From Pseudomonadota bacterium (GTDB lineage: Bacteria > Bdellovibrionota > Oligoflexia > Oligoflexales > Oligoflexaceae), in contig JAKQGS010000234.1 in the NCBI GenBank assembly GCA_029556045.1, forward strand, positions 1-20,263: a stretch of DNA of 20,263 nucleotides, given 5' to 3'. The position numbers were made by a program, and so were the translations under genes. Shown piece after piece: positions 1 to 6,301 of the stretch (position 1 is its first letter; each line of letters opens with the position of its first letter). Under the pieces are notes generated by a model. The model saw only the letters and a program-made list of their open reading frames with translations. It ran no database searches and was not told the DNA's origin.

Positions 1-1676
1 ACGCAGTTGCTGTGAGATTCAATCGTGGCAGAACCGTTGAATTCCGTACCTCCGGCACCGTAGTTGGTGCCACTGGCAACGTTGGCTTGCGCCGGGACCG
101 CAAACGTTCCGGTCGATCCCGTGCCGCCAATGCCGTAAGTCACACCGGCCTCGACATCAGCAACCGCAGGCAAGGTGACGTTACCGGCCACGCCGGCCAC
201 CGTCTGACCGGATAATACCTTATCGCCAAGGTTGGTGGTTAAGGCCGCCGTGTAAGTGGCTGTTGCCACGCATCCGGTGCCGCCATCAGCGGCGCAGATG
301 CTGTGAGATTCAATCGTGGCCGAACCGTTAAATTCTGTACCGCCGGCACCGTAATTGGTTCCAGTGGCAACATTGGCTTGGGCGGGGACAGCAAAGGTCC
401 CGGTTGAGCCCGTACCGTTTACGCCGTAAGTCACACTGGATTCCACATCGCCAACCGCAGGCAAAGTCACATTACCCGCAACACCGGCCACCGTCTGACC
501 GGATAATACCTTGTTGCTAAGGTTAGTGGTTAAAGCCGCTGTATAGGTGGCAGTCGCCACACAACCGGTGCCGCCATCAGCGACGCAGTTACTGTGAGAT
601 TCAATCGTGGCACTACCCGCAACACCGGCAATAGTGACGCCGGATTTTACATCGGCACCTGTGAAGTTGGAGAGTTTCGCCGCTTTATAGTTGGTGCCAT
701 CAACGAGGCAGGAATCTCCACCATCGGCGCTACAAGCCGGTCCATAAGTTCCCAACGTGCCCGCAAGGGTTATGCCGGATTTGATATTGCTGGCCACCGT
801 CAGGCTGGTGTCAGCGGCTTTAAACGCAGGGCCAACCACCACACAGCCCGCTTCGCCGTCGCTGGCGCAGCTACTATGGGACTCCGCGATTGCAGAGCCG
901 GAAACGCCCGCCACCGTATTGCCACTGACGACTTTAGCCGCCAAACCAGTGGTGAGAGCCGCCGTATAAGTGGCTGTCGCCACGCAACCGGTGCCGCCAT
1001 CAGCGACGCAGTTGCTGTGAGATTCAATCGTGGCACTACCCGCAACACCGGCAATAGTGACGCCGGATTTTACATCGGCACCTGTGAAGTTGGAGAGTTT
1101 CGCCGCTTTATAGTTGGTGCCATCAACGAGACATATCGCATCACCATCGTTAGCACACAATGTCGATGATCCGATGTACGATCCGCTTATCCCGGCGACT
1201 GATGCACCCAAACGGATGTCGGTGGCTAAAATATTGGTGGGGTTTACAACCTTTAAGGTGGTGCCATCCACAACGCAATTGGAGTCGCTATCTGCAAGAC
1301 ACGGGGCTGGCAGTACTAACGTTCCTTCTGCGAGCGTGCCGTCACATAAGGTTAAATTGGTGCCAATTTGAATCTTGGATAAATCCGGATCCACACAATC
1401 GGGAGCTGCAAGTTTGGCGGGAGCCTGATCATTGTCGGCGGTCGTCGGGTCATTAGATTGATTGCTGGTATCATCATTGTTAACGGCATCGCTTTGACTG
1501 TCAGGGTTTTCCTGCCCTAGATTTGCGGAAGGTGCGGCGCTGGTTTTAACCTTTAGACTGGAATTACAAGCTGCAAAAAAGAAGAGCGCCACGAATACCG
1601 CAACGCCATGCGCCATGCAGGAAATCGTGCCAGATTCCCTTCGACAGGTCAATGGATTTGCAGGGGAAAGCGCCAT
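1..1676 (-). CDS. Repeat-containing lipoprotein (3' end outside window)
   Basis: The minus-strand frame is open from an ATG at 1676 to the left window edge, giving at least 558 residues, so the C-terminus is not seen. AAGGAG lies 7 nt before this start. A later in-frame ATG at 1616 would give MAHGVAVFVALFFFAAC directly; I prefer 1676 for its ribosome site. FFFAAC is a lipobox, so a lipid-anchored, exported protein is expected. After it comes a Ser/Asn/Asp-rich linker (about residues 40-80). Then follow repeats carrying a C-x6-C motif such as CVADGGTGC, CSADGGDSC or CANDGDAIC, then a Thr/Tyr stretch, then 'SGVTIAGVAG'-like segments. Similar repeats occur in surface proteins of Bdellovibrio and relatives, with no established function. 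Paired cysteines could form disulfides. A role as a cell-surface or adhesion protein is inference. No neighbour is clearly in an operon with it. Confidence 0.85.
   Translation of the reverse strand, partial: MALSPANPLTCRRESGTISCMAHGVAVFVALFFFAACNSSLKVKTSAAPSANLGQENPDSQSDAVNNDDTSNQSNDPTTADNDQAPAKLAAPDCVDPDLSKIQIGTNLTLCDGTLAEGTLVLPAPCLADSDSNCVVDGTTLKVVNPTNILATDIRLGASVAGISGSYIGSSTLCANDGDAICLVDGTNYKAAKLSNFTGADVKSGVTIAGVAGSATIESHSNCVADGGTGCVATATYTAALTTGLAAKVVSGNTVAGVSGSAIAESHSSCASDGEAGCVVVGPAFKAADTSLTVASNIKSGITLAGTLGTYGPACSADGGDSCLVDGTNYKAAKLSNFTGADVKSGVTIAGVAGSATIESHSNCVADGGTGCVATATYTAALTTNLSNKVLSGQTVAGVAGNVTLPAVGDVESSVTYGVNGTGSTGTFAVPAQANVATGTNYGAGGTEFNGSATIESHSICAADGGTGCVATATYTAALTTNLGDKVLSGQTVAGVAGNVTLPAVADVEAGVTYGIGGTGSTGTFAVPAQANVASGTNYGAGGTEFNGSATIESHSNC
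12..593. repeat. Two tandem 291-bp repeat units
   Basis: Units at about 12-302 and 303-593 are 291 bp each (97 codons), placed head to tail inside the lipoprotein gene. The shared landmark GTGAGATTCAATCGTGGC recurs at a spacing of exactly 291 bp. The units differ at scattered positions, many of them third codon positions on the minus strand. This suggests an older duplication kept under protein-level selection. The array continues beyond the left edge. Confidence 0.9.
562..1130. repeat. Direct repeat pair, 423 bp apart, 116 bp identical
   Basis: Bases 592-707 and 1015-1130 are identical over 116 bp. With one mismatch (591 versus 1014) the match extends left to 562 and 985, about 146 bp. The copies lie in the same reading frame of the lipoprotein gene. 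Perfect identity, in contrast with the diverged 291-bp units next to them, indicates a recent duplication or gene conversion. Confidence 0.93.
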
Positions 1677-1908
1677 ACAAAGACTCCTTTTTGCTTCATC
1701 CCTTACCATCGGAACAATGCTATGAAATCTTGAATCTATTTTGATTATTGATTTTTTAGTCAGTAAACCAAAATGATTCCCAATGGGTACGGAGAGGTCG
1801 GACCAAACCTTGAGGATGGGATCCGCGAAAAAACTTACCCCATGGTAATCTTAGAACTTCGATGTTAGAAACCTTCATTCGATCCAATCTGTCGACAATG
1901 ATGCCGTT

Positions 1909-2352
1909 TCAAAGTTTGCCATTCCACCTGTCAAACACCCTCTTTGCAGTCCCGATCTTCCAAGGGCAACCATTTCTAGTTTTTAGATTCTTACTTTCAA
2001 GATGGTGAACAACCTCTTTCCAGCTCAGCATTTGACGATGCCTCAGTTCAACAATGAGTCTGGCAATCTTAAGTTCACGCCGATTTGGAACTAGCTTTCC
2101 GGCCACAATCTTCTGTCCAAACGGAGCACGAATGGCATTTTGACGTGTTTCACGACGGATGCCGAGAGTGTGTAATTTGTTCAAAACTGCGGACTTTGAA
2201 AGGCCGACTTGGGTGGCTATTTTAGCAGCGCTTAGGCCGTCCTTACGGTACAGTTCCGCAATGGTGGCTAGATTTATATTCTTTGGATTTATGAATACTG
2301 CAATAAAATCGGTAACTTCATTTGTGTTCGCCCGGTATCCGGCTCGGTCCAC
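1909..2352 (-). CDS. Stand-alone recombinase C-terminal/HTH protein
   Basis: 147 aa from a GTG start at 2352; an in-frame TGA lies just upstream at 2362-2364. Residues about 30-68 (ATIAELYRKDGLSAAKIATQ and following) look like a helix-turn-helix of the Hin/resolvase type. Residues about 76-147 resemble the C-terminal recombinase domain of large serine recombinases: 'APFGQKIVAGKLVPN', then a helix, then 'LSWKEVVHHLESKNLKTRNG', then 'W..GTAKRVFDRW'. The catalytic N-terminal domain with the nucleophilic serine is absent, so it cannot recombine DNA alone. It may be a remnant of a mobile element or a domesticated DNA-binding protein. The start codon sits inside an inverted repeat, so the true start is uncertain. 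No clear ribosome site was found. Expression is unproven. Confidence 0.6.
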   Translation of the reverse strand: MDRAGYRANTNEVTDFIAVFINPKNINLATIAELYRKDGLSAAKIATQVGLSKSAVLNKLHTLGIRRETRQNAIRAPFGQKIVAGKLVPNRRELKIARLIVELRHRQMLSWKEVVHHLESKNLKTRNGCPWKIGTAKRVFDRWNGKL

Positions 2353-2449
2353 TTTTTTGCGTCAGCAAAAAAGTCCTCTCATGCTCATGCTAATTTCCCG
2401 CCATTTTCGATTATCGACGCTCATACTGACGCAAAAAAGAGCATGAGCA
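2352..2449. repeat. Complex inverted repeat upstream of the recombinase fragment
   Basis: CTTTTTTGCGTCAG (2352-2365) is matched by its perfect 14-bp inverse CTGACGCAAAAAAG (2426-2439). TGCTCATGCT (2382-2391) is matched by AGCATGAGCA (2440-2449). The left arm can also fold on its own: CTTTTTTGC, loop GTCA, GCAAAAAAG (2352-2373). The blocks run A, B, A', B' rather than nested, so they are not a simple terminal inverted repeat. This could be a recombination or transposition site or a structured regulatory region. Confidence 0.8.
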
Positions 2450-2576
2450 TTAGTTGATAGGATGAGTGGAGGACTCACCAATCATCAGACCTAGACAAGT
2501 CCGTTGCGGACATTTTCTAGGTCGCTGGCAACTCACTCTGCAATGCCATAATATTTCCTTCTACACCGGAGGTTTT

Positions 2577-2939
2577 ATGGCTTTTGCATTTGAAAACCTA
2601 AAAGTTTACCAAGACTCATTATGCTGGGTTGAGCAGGCTAATGGATTAGCGGAGAATATCCGCTCACAAAAAGCCATCGTTGATCAGCTGACTCGTGCGG
2701 CGCTTTCTGTCCCCCTCAATATTGCCGAGGGCAACGGCCGCTGGCACAAAGCTGAAAAACGCCAGTTCTTTTGGATTGCGCGAGGCTCCGTCTTTGAGTG
2801 CGTTGCCCTCATTCATGTCTTGAAGCGAATACAAATCATCGACGAAGAACTATTTTTAAAATGCTACTCCGACCTCGAATCATTGGCTAAAATGCTGTCT
2901 GGCTTGATAAAATCAACCGAGAGTGAGCGTGCAACCTGA
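2577..2939 (+). CDS. Four helix bundle protein (S23/23S rRNA intervening-sequence family)
   Basis: 120 aa. I chose the ATG at 2577 because GGAGG ends 4 nt before it; the frame is open further upstream but without family sequence. The product has the family's usual length (about 115-130 aa) and order: 'FENLKVYQDSL' at the N-terminus, 'QLTRAALSVPLNIAEGNGR' at about residues 38-57, then a helix with 'ARGSVFECVALIHVLKR' and a last helix with 'SDLESLAKMLSGL'. It matches the TIGR02436-type family first found inside 23S rRNA intervening sequences, and related to the Avd accessory proteins of diversity-generating retroelements. The fold is a pentameric, basic-surfaced helical bundle thought to bind nucleic acid; the cellular role is not settled. 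No reverse transcriptase or rRNA is nearby, so it is a solo copy, as is common. Confidence 0.88.
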   Translation: MAFAFENLKVYQDSLCWVEQANGLAENIRSQKAIVDQLTRAALSVPLNIAEGNGRWHKAEKRQFFWIARGSVFECVALIHVLKRIQIIDEELFLKCYSDLESLAKMLSGLIKSTESERAT

Positions 2940-3239
2940 TGCCAATACCCCCTGTGTCAGGAATTAGAAACTTCCATATCCGATATTGATGCCCTCGTTA
3001 TGGGATCCACTTAATTAGCTCACTCAGCCAAAGATAGGACTCCCTAGGGTGGAGTATGGACCTACTAAATATCCAGCCACCTGAATTCTTAAAATATTTT
3101 AAGCATTAAAAGGATTTATTGAACCACAAATTATGCCTATAATAAATCAATTCTATAGATAATAACTGCTTTCTTTGGGGAGATTCACCCAAGCCTGGTA
3201 CAGGCTCATGCCGACTTGATTTTTTGTGGGATATGGCAC
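2940..3239. other. Intergenic stretch with promoter and small hairpins
   Basis: Three hundred bases without a convincing gene. It is AT-rich from about 3080 to 3170. It holds ACTCC-7nt-GGAGT around 3052-3068, the TTTATT/TATAAT promoter candidate at 3115-3143 and the AGCCTG-GTA-CAGGCT hairpin at 3192-3206. Nothing else stands out. Confidence 0.5.
3115..3143 (+). promoter_or_regulatory. Candidate sigma70 promoter for the small ORF-DUF1016 pair
   Basis: TTTATT (3115-3120), 17-nt spacer, and a perfect TATAAT (3138-3143). The predicted transcript start is near 3150, about 90 nt before the ATG at 3240. The leader would contain the perfect 6-bp hairpin at 3192-3206. Confidence 0.5.
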
Positions 3240-3392
3240 ATGAGCGATCGCAGCGAAGCCAGAACGATTCGGGAGGTCCCCCAAAAAACCGACTTTGTCC
3301 AGCTTTTGGGGCAAATCCTTGCTAACAAAGGTGAGCCTACTCCTGAAAATAGCGACAAAGGCACAACTAAAAAAACTAGGAGCATAAAATGA
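3240..3392 (+). CDS. Small 50-aa ORF coupled to the DUF1016 gene
   Basis: An ATG at 3240 opens a 50-codon frame that ends with TGA at 3390-3392, overlapping the ATG of the next gene (3389) as ATGA. This is the classic arrangement for translational coupling. The product starts MSDRSEARTIREVPQKTDFV, continues with 'QLLGQILANKG' and ends in a charged Lys/Thr-rich tail. It has no signal peptide or membrane helix. The ribosome site is weak (GTGGGA about 10 nt before the ATG). I do not recognise the family. The position directly ahead of a YhcG-type gene could mean an antitoxin, an adaptor or a leader peptide; that is inference only. The main alternative is a chance ORF. Confidence 0.5.
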   Translation: MSDRSEARTIREVPQKTDFVQLLGQILANKGEPTPENSDKGTTKKTRSIK

Positions 3393-4210
3393 CCCCGAAA
3401 AAGCTCCCGGTCAATTACGCCAACTTCCTGGCCGAAATCAAGCGCCGCATCCGCGCTGCCCAATACAACGCCCTAAAAAGCGTTAATGCCGAGCTGATCA
3501 AACTGTACTGGGAGATCGGTCGACTCATCGTAGAGCGCCAGAAAGTCGAAAACTGGGGCGCTGCCGTCGTCGATCGTCTGTCGGAAGACCTGCAATCAGA
3601 CTTCCCCGGTCAGGCTGGTTTCTCGCGCAGAAATCTCTATAGAATTAGGGACTTATATCTAGCCTATAAAGACGATGAAATTATGCCACCGCTGGTGGCA
3701 CAAATAGGCTGGTCGCACAATGCTATCATCCTGGAAAAATGCAAAACCCCAGAAGAGCGTAAATTCTACATCCTGATAACGCAGAAATATGGCTGGACCA
3801 AAAATGTCTTGGCTATGCAAATCGCCAATAATACCTATGCCAAGACCGCCAAGGGCCAATCGAATTTCTCCACGGTACTTCCCGCCGGGAAGGCTGCACA
3901 AGCCCAGCTGGCCATCAAAGATGAATACACCTTTGATTTTTTGGATCTGGCACCAGAGCATTCAGAACGCGAGCTAGAGCAGGCTCTCTTGGGGAAGGTC
4001 AATAAGTTCCTAACGGAAATGGGGGGCATGTTTGCCTATGTTGGCTCACAGTATCTGTTACAGGTAGACGATCAGGACTTCTTTATTGACCTTCTTCTAT
4101 ACCATCGGGCGTTAAAGTGTAAGCTTCCATGTACATCCAAAAGCGTAAAAACAAAGAAGGAATCTACTACTCATTCTCCTACCTTGATGAGAAGGGCCGC
4201 CGTATCGTAA
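3389..4210 (+). CDS. YhcG/DUF1016 family PDDEXK nuclease, C-terminally truncated
   Basis: 273 aa. Residues 8-150 form the N-terminal DUF1016 region: 'LIKLYWEIGRLIVERQ', 'GWGAAVVDRLSEDLQ'-type core, 'FSRRNLYRIRDLYLAY', 'WSHNAIILEKCKTPEERKFY'. Residues about 175-244 enter the PDDEXK nuclease domain: 'FDFLDLAPEHSERELEQALL', then 'DFFIDLLLYHR' with the first catalytic Asp near residue 234. In intact members an ELK motif (the ExK of the active site) follows within about 20 residues and the protein runs to about 340-360 aa. Here homology stops near residue 244 (about 4120) and the last 29 residues are out-of-frame reading of an integrase fragment. Nuclease activity is therefore probably lost. This is a remnant of a family found near restriction and defence loci. 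It overlaps the upstream small ORF by 4 nt. Confidence 0.85.
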   Translation: MTPKKLPVNYANFLAEIKRRIRAAQYNALKSVNAELIKLYWEIGRLIVERQKVENWGAAVVDRLSEDLQSDFPGQAGFSRRNLYRIRDLYLAYKDDEIMPPLVAQIGWSHNAIILEKCKTPEERKFYILITQKYGWTKNVLAMQIANNTYAKTAKGQSNFSTVLPAGKAAQAQLAIKDEYTFDFLDLAPEHSERELEQALLGKVNKFLTEMGGMFAYVGSQYLLQVDDQDFFIDLLLYHRALKCKLPCTSKSVKTKKESTTHSPTLMRRAAVS

Positions 4211-4227
4211 ATCCTAACGATCGATAA
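4129..4227 (+). pseudogene. N-terminal stub of a phage-type tyrosine integrase
   Basis: A 32-codon frame from ATG 4129 to TAA 4225-4227 reads MYIQKRKNKEGIYYSFSYLD followed by EKGRRI. This matches the N-terminal arm-binding start of tyrosine recombinases/integrases. Nothing of the core-binding or catalytic domain follows. It lies in a different frame from the truncated DUF1016 gene that runs through it, and has no ribosome site. It is a deletion or insertion scar. Confidence 0.65.
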
Positions 4228-4361
4228 AAATCGGCACTTGGACCAGTCCAGTCCTCCCAGGCGACAAGCAGCTCATAAAGAACCTCGTCGCTCACCCCCT
4301 TCAAATAACCCTTGTCCGACCCGTAGGTACTAAGTTTCCTCTTCAACGTAATGTTGTCCAT
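4179..4361 (-). CDS. Small mobile-element-like protein, probably 3'-truncated
   Basis: 60 aa from an ATG at 4361 with GGAGG 7 nt upstream, a strong ribosome site. It reads MDNITLKRKLSTYGSDKGYL, then a helical stretch with 'VSDEVLYELLVAWEDWTGP', then 'ADFYRSLGF'. It resembles short proteins I associate with transposon helper genes, which normally continue another 40-70 residues, but I cannot name the family. The last nine codons overlap the integrase stub on the other strand and look unrelated. A truncation junction near 4205-4225 is therefore likely. The protein may still be made. Confidence 0.5.
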   Translation of the reverse strand: MDNITLKRKLSTYGSDKGYLKGVSDEVLYELLVAWEDWTGPSADFYRSLGFTIRRPFSSR

Positions 4362-4573
4362 AATCAAACCTCCAAGTTTGGTGTGGTTTAATTATCTCAG
4401 GCAGGCGTTAACTTGGAATGTGGGGTGGTGGGACGATGTACCTCCATGATTTAAACCTATGATTTAAGTTTAAGATCCCCCGAGGGAGGGTGGGAGATGG
4501 CGCTCGCTCATCGCATACCCATCACTGACCATACATACCTGAAAAAGACTTGTAGCCGCGCCCCATTTTGTGG

Positions 4574-4602
4574 TTGATAACATGATATTTTTCTTTTAAT
4601 AT
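4574..4602 (+). promoter_or_regulatory. Promoter of the Xre-RES operon
   Basis: TTGATA (4574-4579), exactly 17 nt, then TAATAT (4597-4602). This is the best sigma70-like match in the region. Transcription would start near 4609, leaving a leader of about 70 nt to the ATG at 4680. A weaker second candidate is TTGCGG-17-TATGGT (4629-4657), which overlaps the GGTA repeats. Confidence 0.6.
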
Positions 4603-4620
4603 CATTCCTTTACAATAAAT

Positions 4621-4664
4621 CGGTAATTTTGCGGTATCATTATGGTAAAGATATGGTAGGAAAG
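4621..4664 (+). repeat. Four GGTA direct repeats at 11-bp spacing, putative operator
   Basis: YGGTA occurs at 4621, 4632, 4643 and 4654, each 11 bp from the last: CGGTAATTTTG, CGGTATCATTA, TGGTAAAGATA, TGGTAGGAAAG. The spacing is close to one helical turn, so the sites face the same side of the DNA. They lie between the strong promoter and the antitoxin start and overlap the weaker promoter. Xre-RES operons are known to be autoregulated by the Xre protein or complex, so an operator is likely. The known operators I recall are inverted repeats, so a direct array would be different. Confidence 0.6.
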
Positions 4665-4679
4665 TGACGAAAAGATGGC

Positions 4680-5090
4680 ATGTCAAACCAGAATCGGTAT
4701 AGCAAAATGTCAAATATTTTAGTCGAATCGTCAAATAAGAATTACCTGAAGCTCTTTACAGAGATGGGTGACCCAGATGTTGATCAAACAGCTCGGTTAC
4801 TTGAGGTCTCAAGAAATCAGTTAGCTGAAACCTTTGGACTTTCGGCTGATCAGATTCGACCTGAAAGGCTATCTTCACTTGCAAAAGAGCGAATTGGAGA
4901 ATTAGCAGGAACACTTGAACTTGTTGCTGACATTTTCAAAGGTGACCAGAAGAAAACGATCTTTTGGATCAAGACCCCGAACCCTCATTTCGGGGGAATG
5001 TCTCCTCGAAGTTTAATTGTGCGCGGTCGCTATAATAAAGTTAAACAATTCGTACTTGCAGCTGCGTCGAGGGAACAACAGAGCGCATGA
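4680..5090 (+). CDS. Xre/MbcA/ParS-type antitoxin
   Basis: 136 aa from ATG 4680; an in-frame ATG at 4707 (MSNILVESS) is a possible alternative and neither has a good ribosome site. Residues about 35-75 are helical and HTH-like ('VDQTARLLEVSRNQLAETFG', 'LSADQIRPERLS'). Residues about 80-132 form the toxin-binding DUF2384 domain, with 'AGTLELVADIF' and the signature 'FWIKTPNPHFGGMSPRSLI' followed by a terminal helix. It would bind and neutralise the RES toxin and repress its own promoter. Its TGA overlaps the toxin ATG as ATGA (5087-5090), so translation is coupled. Together with the next gene it makes a complete type II toxin-antitoxin pair. Confidence 0.9.
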   Translation: MSNQNRYSKMSNILVESSNKNYLKLFTEMGDPDVDQTARLLEVSRNQLAETFGLSADQIRPERLSSLAKERIGELAGTLELVADIFKGDQKKTIFWIKTPNPHFGGMSPRSLIVRGRYNKVKQFVLAAASREQQSA

Positions 5091-6067
5091 AGAAGCGACA
5101 AACTTTGCGTCAGCAAATGACCCGTCCTCAAAAGTCTCGCAGTTCCTCAAAAATTAAAAAAAGTCGCGATCGAACGTCAAAAATTAACAGTTGGCTTTTA
5201 ACATTAGCTGAAAAAACCGAAAACGAACTCGAGTTCTGGCGCGCTTTTCAAAACTTCCTGGCCGAACAACGAGAAATTCGCCGCACTCGAATTTCAGAAG
5301 CGCTTATATCAAGTGCAGTACGAGGATTCAAAAGCAACCAATTCGTCAGGATCGTCGATACTCGCTTTCAAAATCGCCCATTAAGCCCCTATGGTAGCAT
5401 CGTTGTTCCACCTGGCGGACGATTTAATATTGGGCCAATTTCAACGTACTATAAAACCTTTCAAGCTCTTTACTTAGCATCAGATTTCGAAACGGCATTT
5501 TTTGAACGATTCTTGCGAGATCCATCAAAGATCAAAAATGACATTCATGACCCGCGCGATGCCAGATTGGATCCGGGCGCTTCTTTTTCCTCGTATCGCG
5601 TCAAGGTTGAACTTGATTTAGTATTGGACCTGCGAGAAAAGGATAGCCTTGCACCATTTCTTGAGATCATAGCGGAAATAAAAGCTCCGCAGTGGTTGAC
5701 CGACCTGGCTAAGGACCTAAAGCAACCACCACCAGCAACGGTAAAAACACTAGAGCAGTTGCACACAATTATCTTCGATCCAAATTTTACCCAGTGGGGT
5801 TCTCTGTTGGATCAACCGTCGGCATCACAGTGGCTTGGACTTTACGCTTACACATCCGGCCTAAATGGTATCATCTATCCGTCTGTAAGAAACTCAGAGG
5901 GCTTCGCGATCGTGATTTTTCCCGAAACGTTTGAGGACTCTAGCTGCACCGTTTCGTTAGTTGACTATGCGGCGAGCGTCAGTGAGTTGGACCAGGTGTT
6001 AGATTCAAAAACATTTATGTTTCAAATGCTCTCCAATGATCAAATCAAAAGCATTCAAATTCAATAG
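5087..6067 (+). CDS. RES-domain toxin (NAD+-depleting), long form
   Basis: 326 aa. Residues 1-75 are a Lys/Arg-rich extension absent from short RES toxins (about 150-230 aa), followed by a helix ('LEFWRAFQNFLAEQREIRRT'). The RES domain covers about 85-290. 'FVRIVDTRFQNRPLS' opens it and 'PPGGRFNIG' carries Arg112. 'ALYLASDFETAFFERFL' carries Glu135, and 'GIIYPSVRN' carries Ser266, completing the Arg-Glu-Ser set that names the family. The middle part (about 190-250) is also longer than usual. Characterised RES toxins break down cellular NAD+ (hydrolysis or phosphorolysis) and arrest growth. All key residues are present, so it should be active. Codon and base use is AT-richer than the genes to the right, in keeping with transfer. 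Confidence 0.9.
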   Translation: MKKRQTLRQQMTRPQKSRSSSKIKKSRDRTSKINSWLLTLAEKTENELEFWRAFQNFLAEQREIRRTRISEALISSAVRGFKSNQFVRIVDTRFQNRPLSPYGSIVVPPGGRFNIGPISTYYKTFQALYLASDFETAFFERFLRDPSKIKNDIHDPRDARLDPGASFSSYRVKVELDLVLDLREKDSLAPFLEIIAEIKAPQWLTDLAKDLKQPPPATVKTLEQLHTIIFDPNFTQWGSLLDQPSASQWLGLYAYTSGLNGIIYPSVRNSEGFAIVIFPETFEDSSCTVSLVDYAASVSELDQVLDSKTFMFQMLSNDQIKSIQIQ

Positions 6068-6301
6068 CCCGAGATTGTAATCAATGTGGTTTGGTGGAGT
6101 AATTTTTTGGAGTGAAATTCGCGAAAACGTTTGCGTAACATTGCGAAATTACAGGCAAGCATGGGTTATCCAAAAGTCGGCGAAATTAATGGTACGATTA
6201 TTGATAATTGTCCTGTCCGAGCAGGGGTGTCACAAAACCGGTCTCCGCCATGATCGTCGTAATTTTTTACCCACAAAAACGAAGAAGTGAGAGAGGTTGT
6301 A
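6068..6301. other. Intergenic region with a possible gene remnant
   Basis: These 234 bases carry a plus-strand frame with no stop from 6116 to 6253. It reads 'KRLRNIAKLQASMGYPKVGE' and ends at TGA 6251-6253, with an internal ATG at 6161 but no ribosome site. The composition looks protein-like, but I cannot assign it. It may be the worn end of a lost gene. No terminator for the toxin gene was seen. Confidence 0.3.

Larger units (their letters stand above)
4362..4679. other. Intergenic stretch ahead of the Xre-RES module
   Basis: No gene is convincing in these 318 bases. It contains a 9-bp direct repeat ATGATTTAA (4446-4454 and 4459-4467) and a G-rich run near 4480-4500. The promoter and the phased GGTA repeats of the toxin-antitoxin pair, listed separately, are also here. 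The minus-strand frame at 4522-4734 overlaps the antitoxin start and looks like a shadow. Confidence 0.5.

Noticed and set aside
562..1130. CRISPR-like array from the short recurring motifs
   Set aside because: Repeats are long, coding, in frame and without unique spacers.
594..1169. Plus-strand 191-aa frame over the lipoprotein repeats
   Set aside because: It exists because the repeats are multiples of three; no ribosome site, and the minus-strand frame has the signal peptide and family features.
2577..2939. Diversity-generating retroelement around the four-helix-bundle (Avd-like) gene
   Set aside because: No reverse transcriptase, no template/variable repeat pair; the sequence fits the S23 branch better.
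3206..3463. Minus-strand 85-aa frame
   Set aside because: Opposite to the better supported small ORF and DUF1016 start; no ribosome site or recognisable features.
4522..4734. Minus-strand 70-aa frame overlapping the antitoxin start
   Set aside because: Covers the promoter and repeats of the toxin-antitoxin operon; no ribosome site, composition not protein-like.
6084..6290. Plus-strand 68-aa frame between RES toxin and acidic protein
   Set aside because: No ribosome site, no recognisable pattern, and a competing frame (6116-6253) looks more protein-like; kept only as intergenic remnant.
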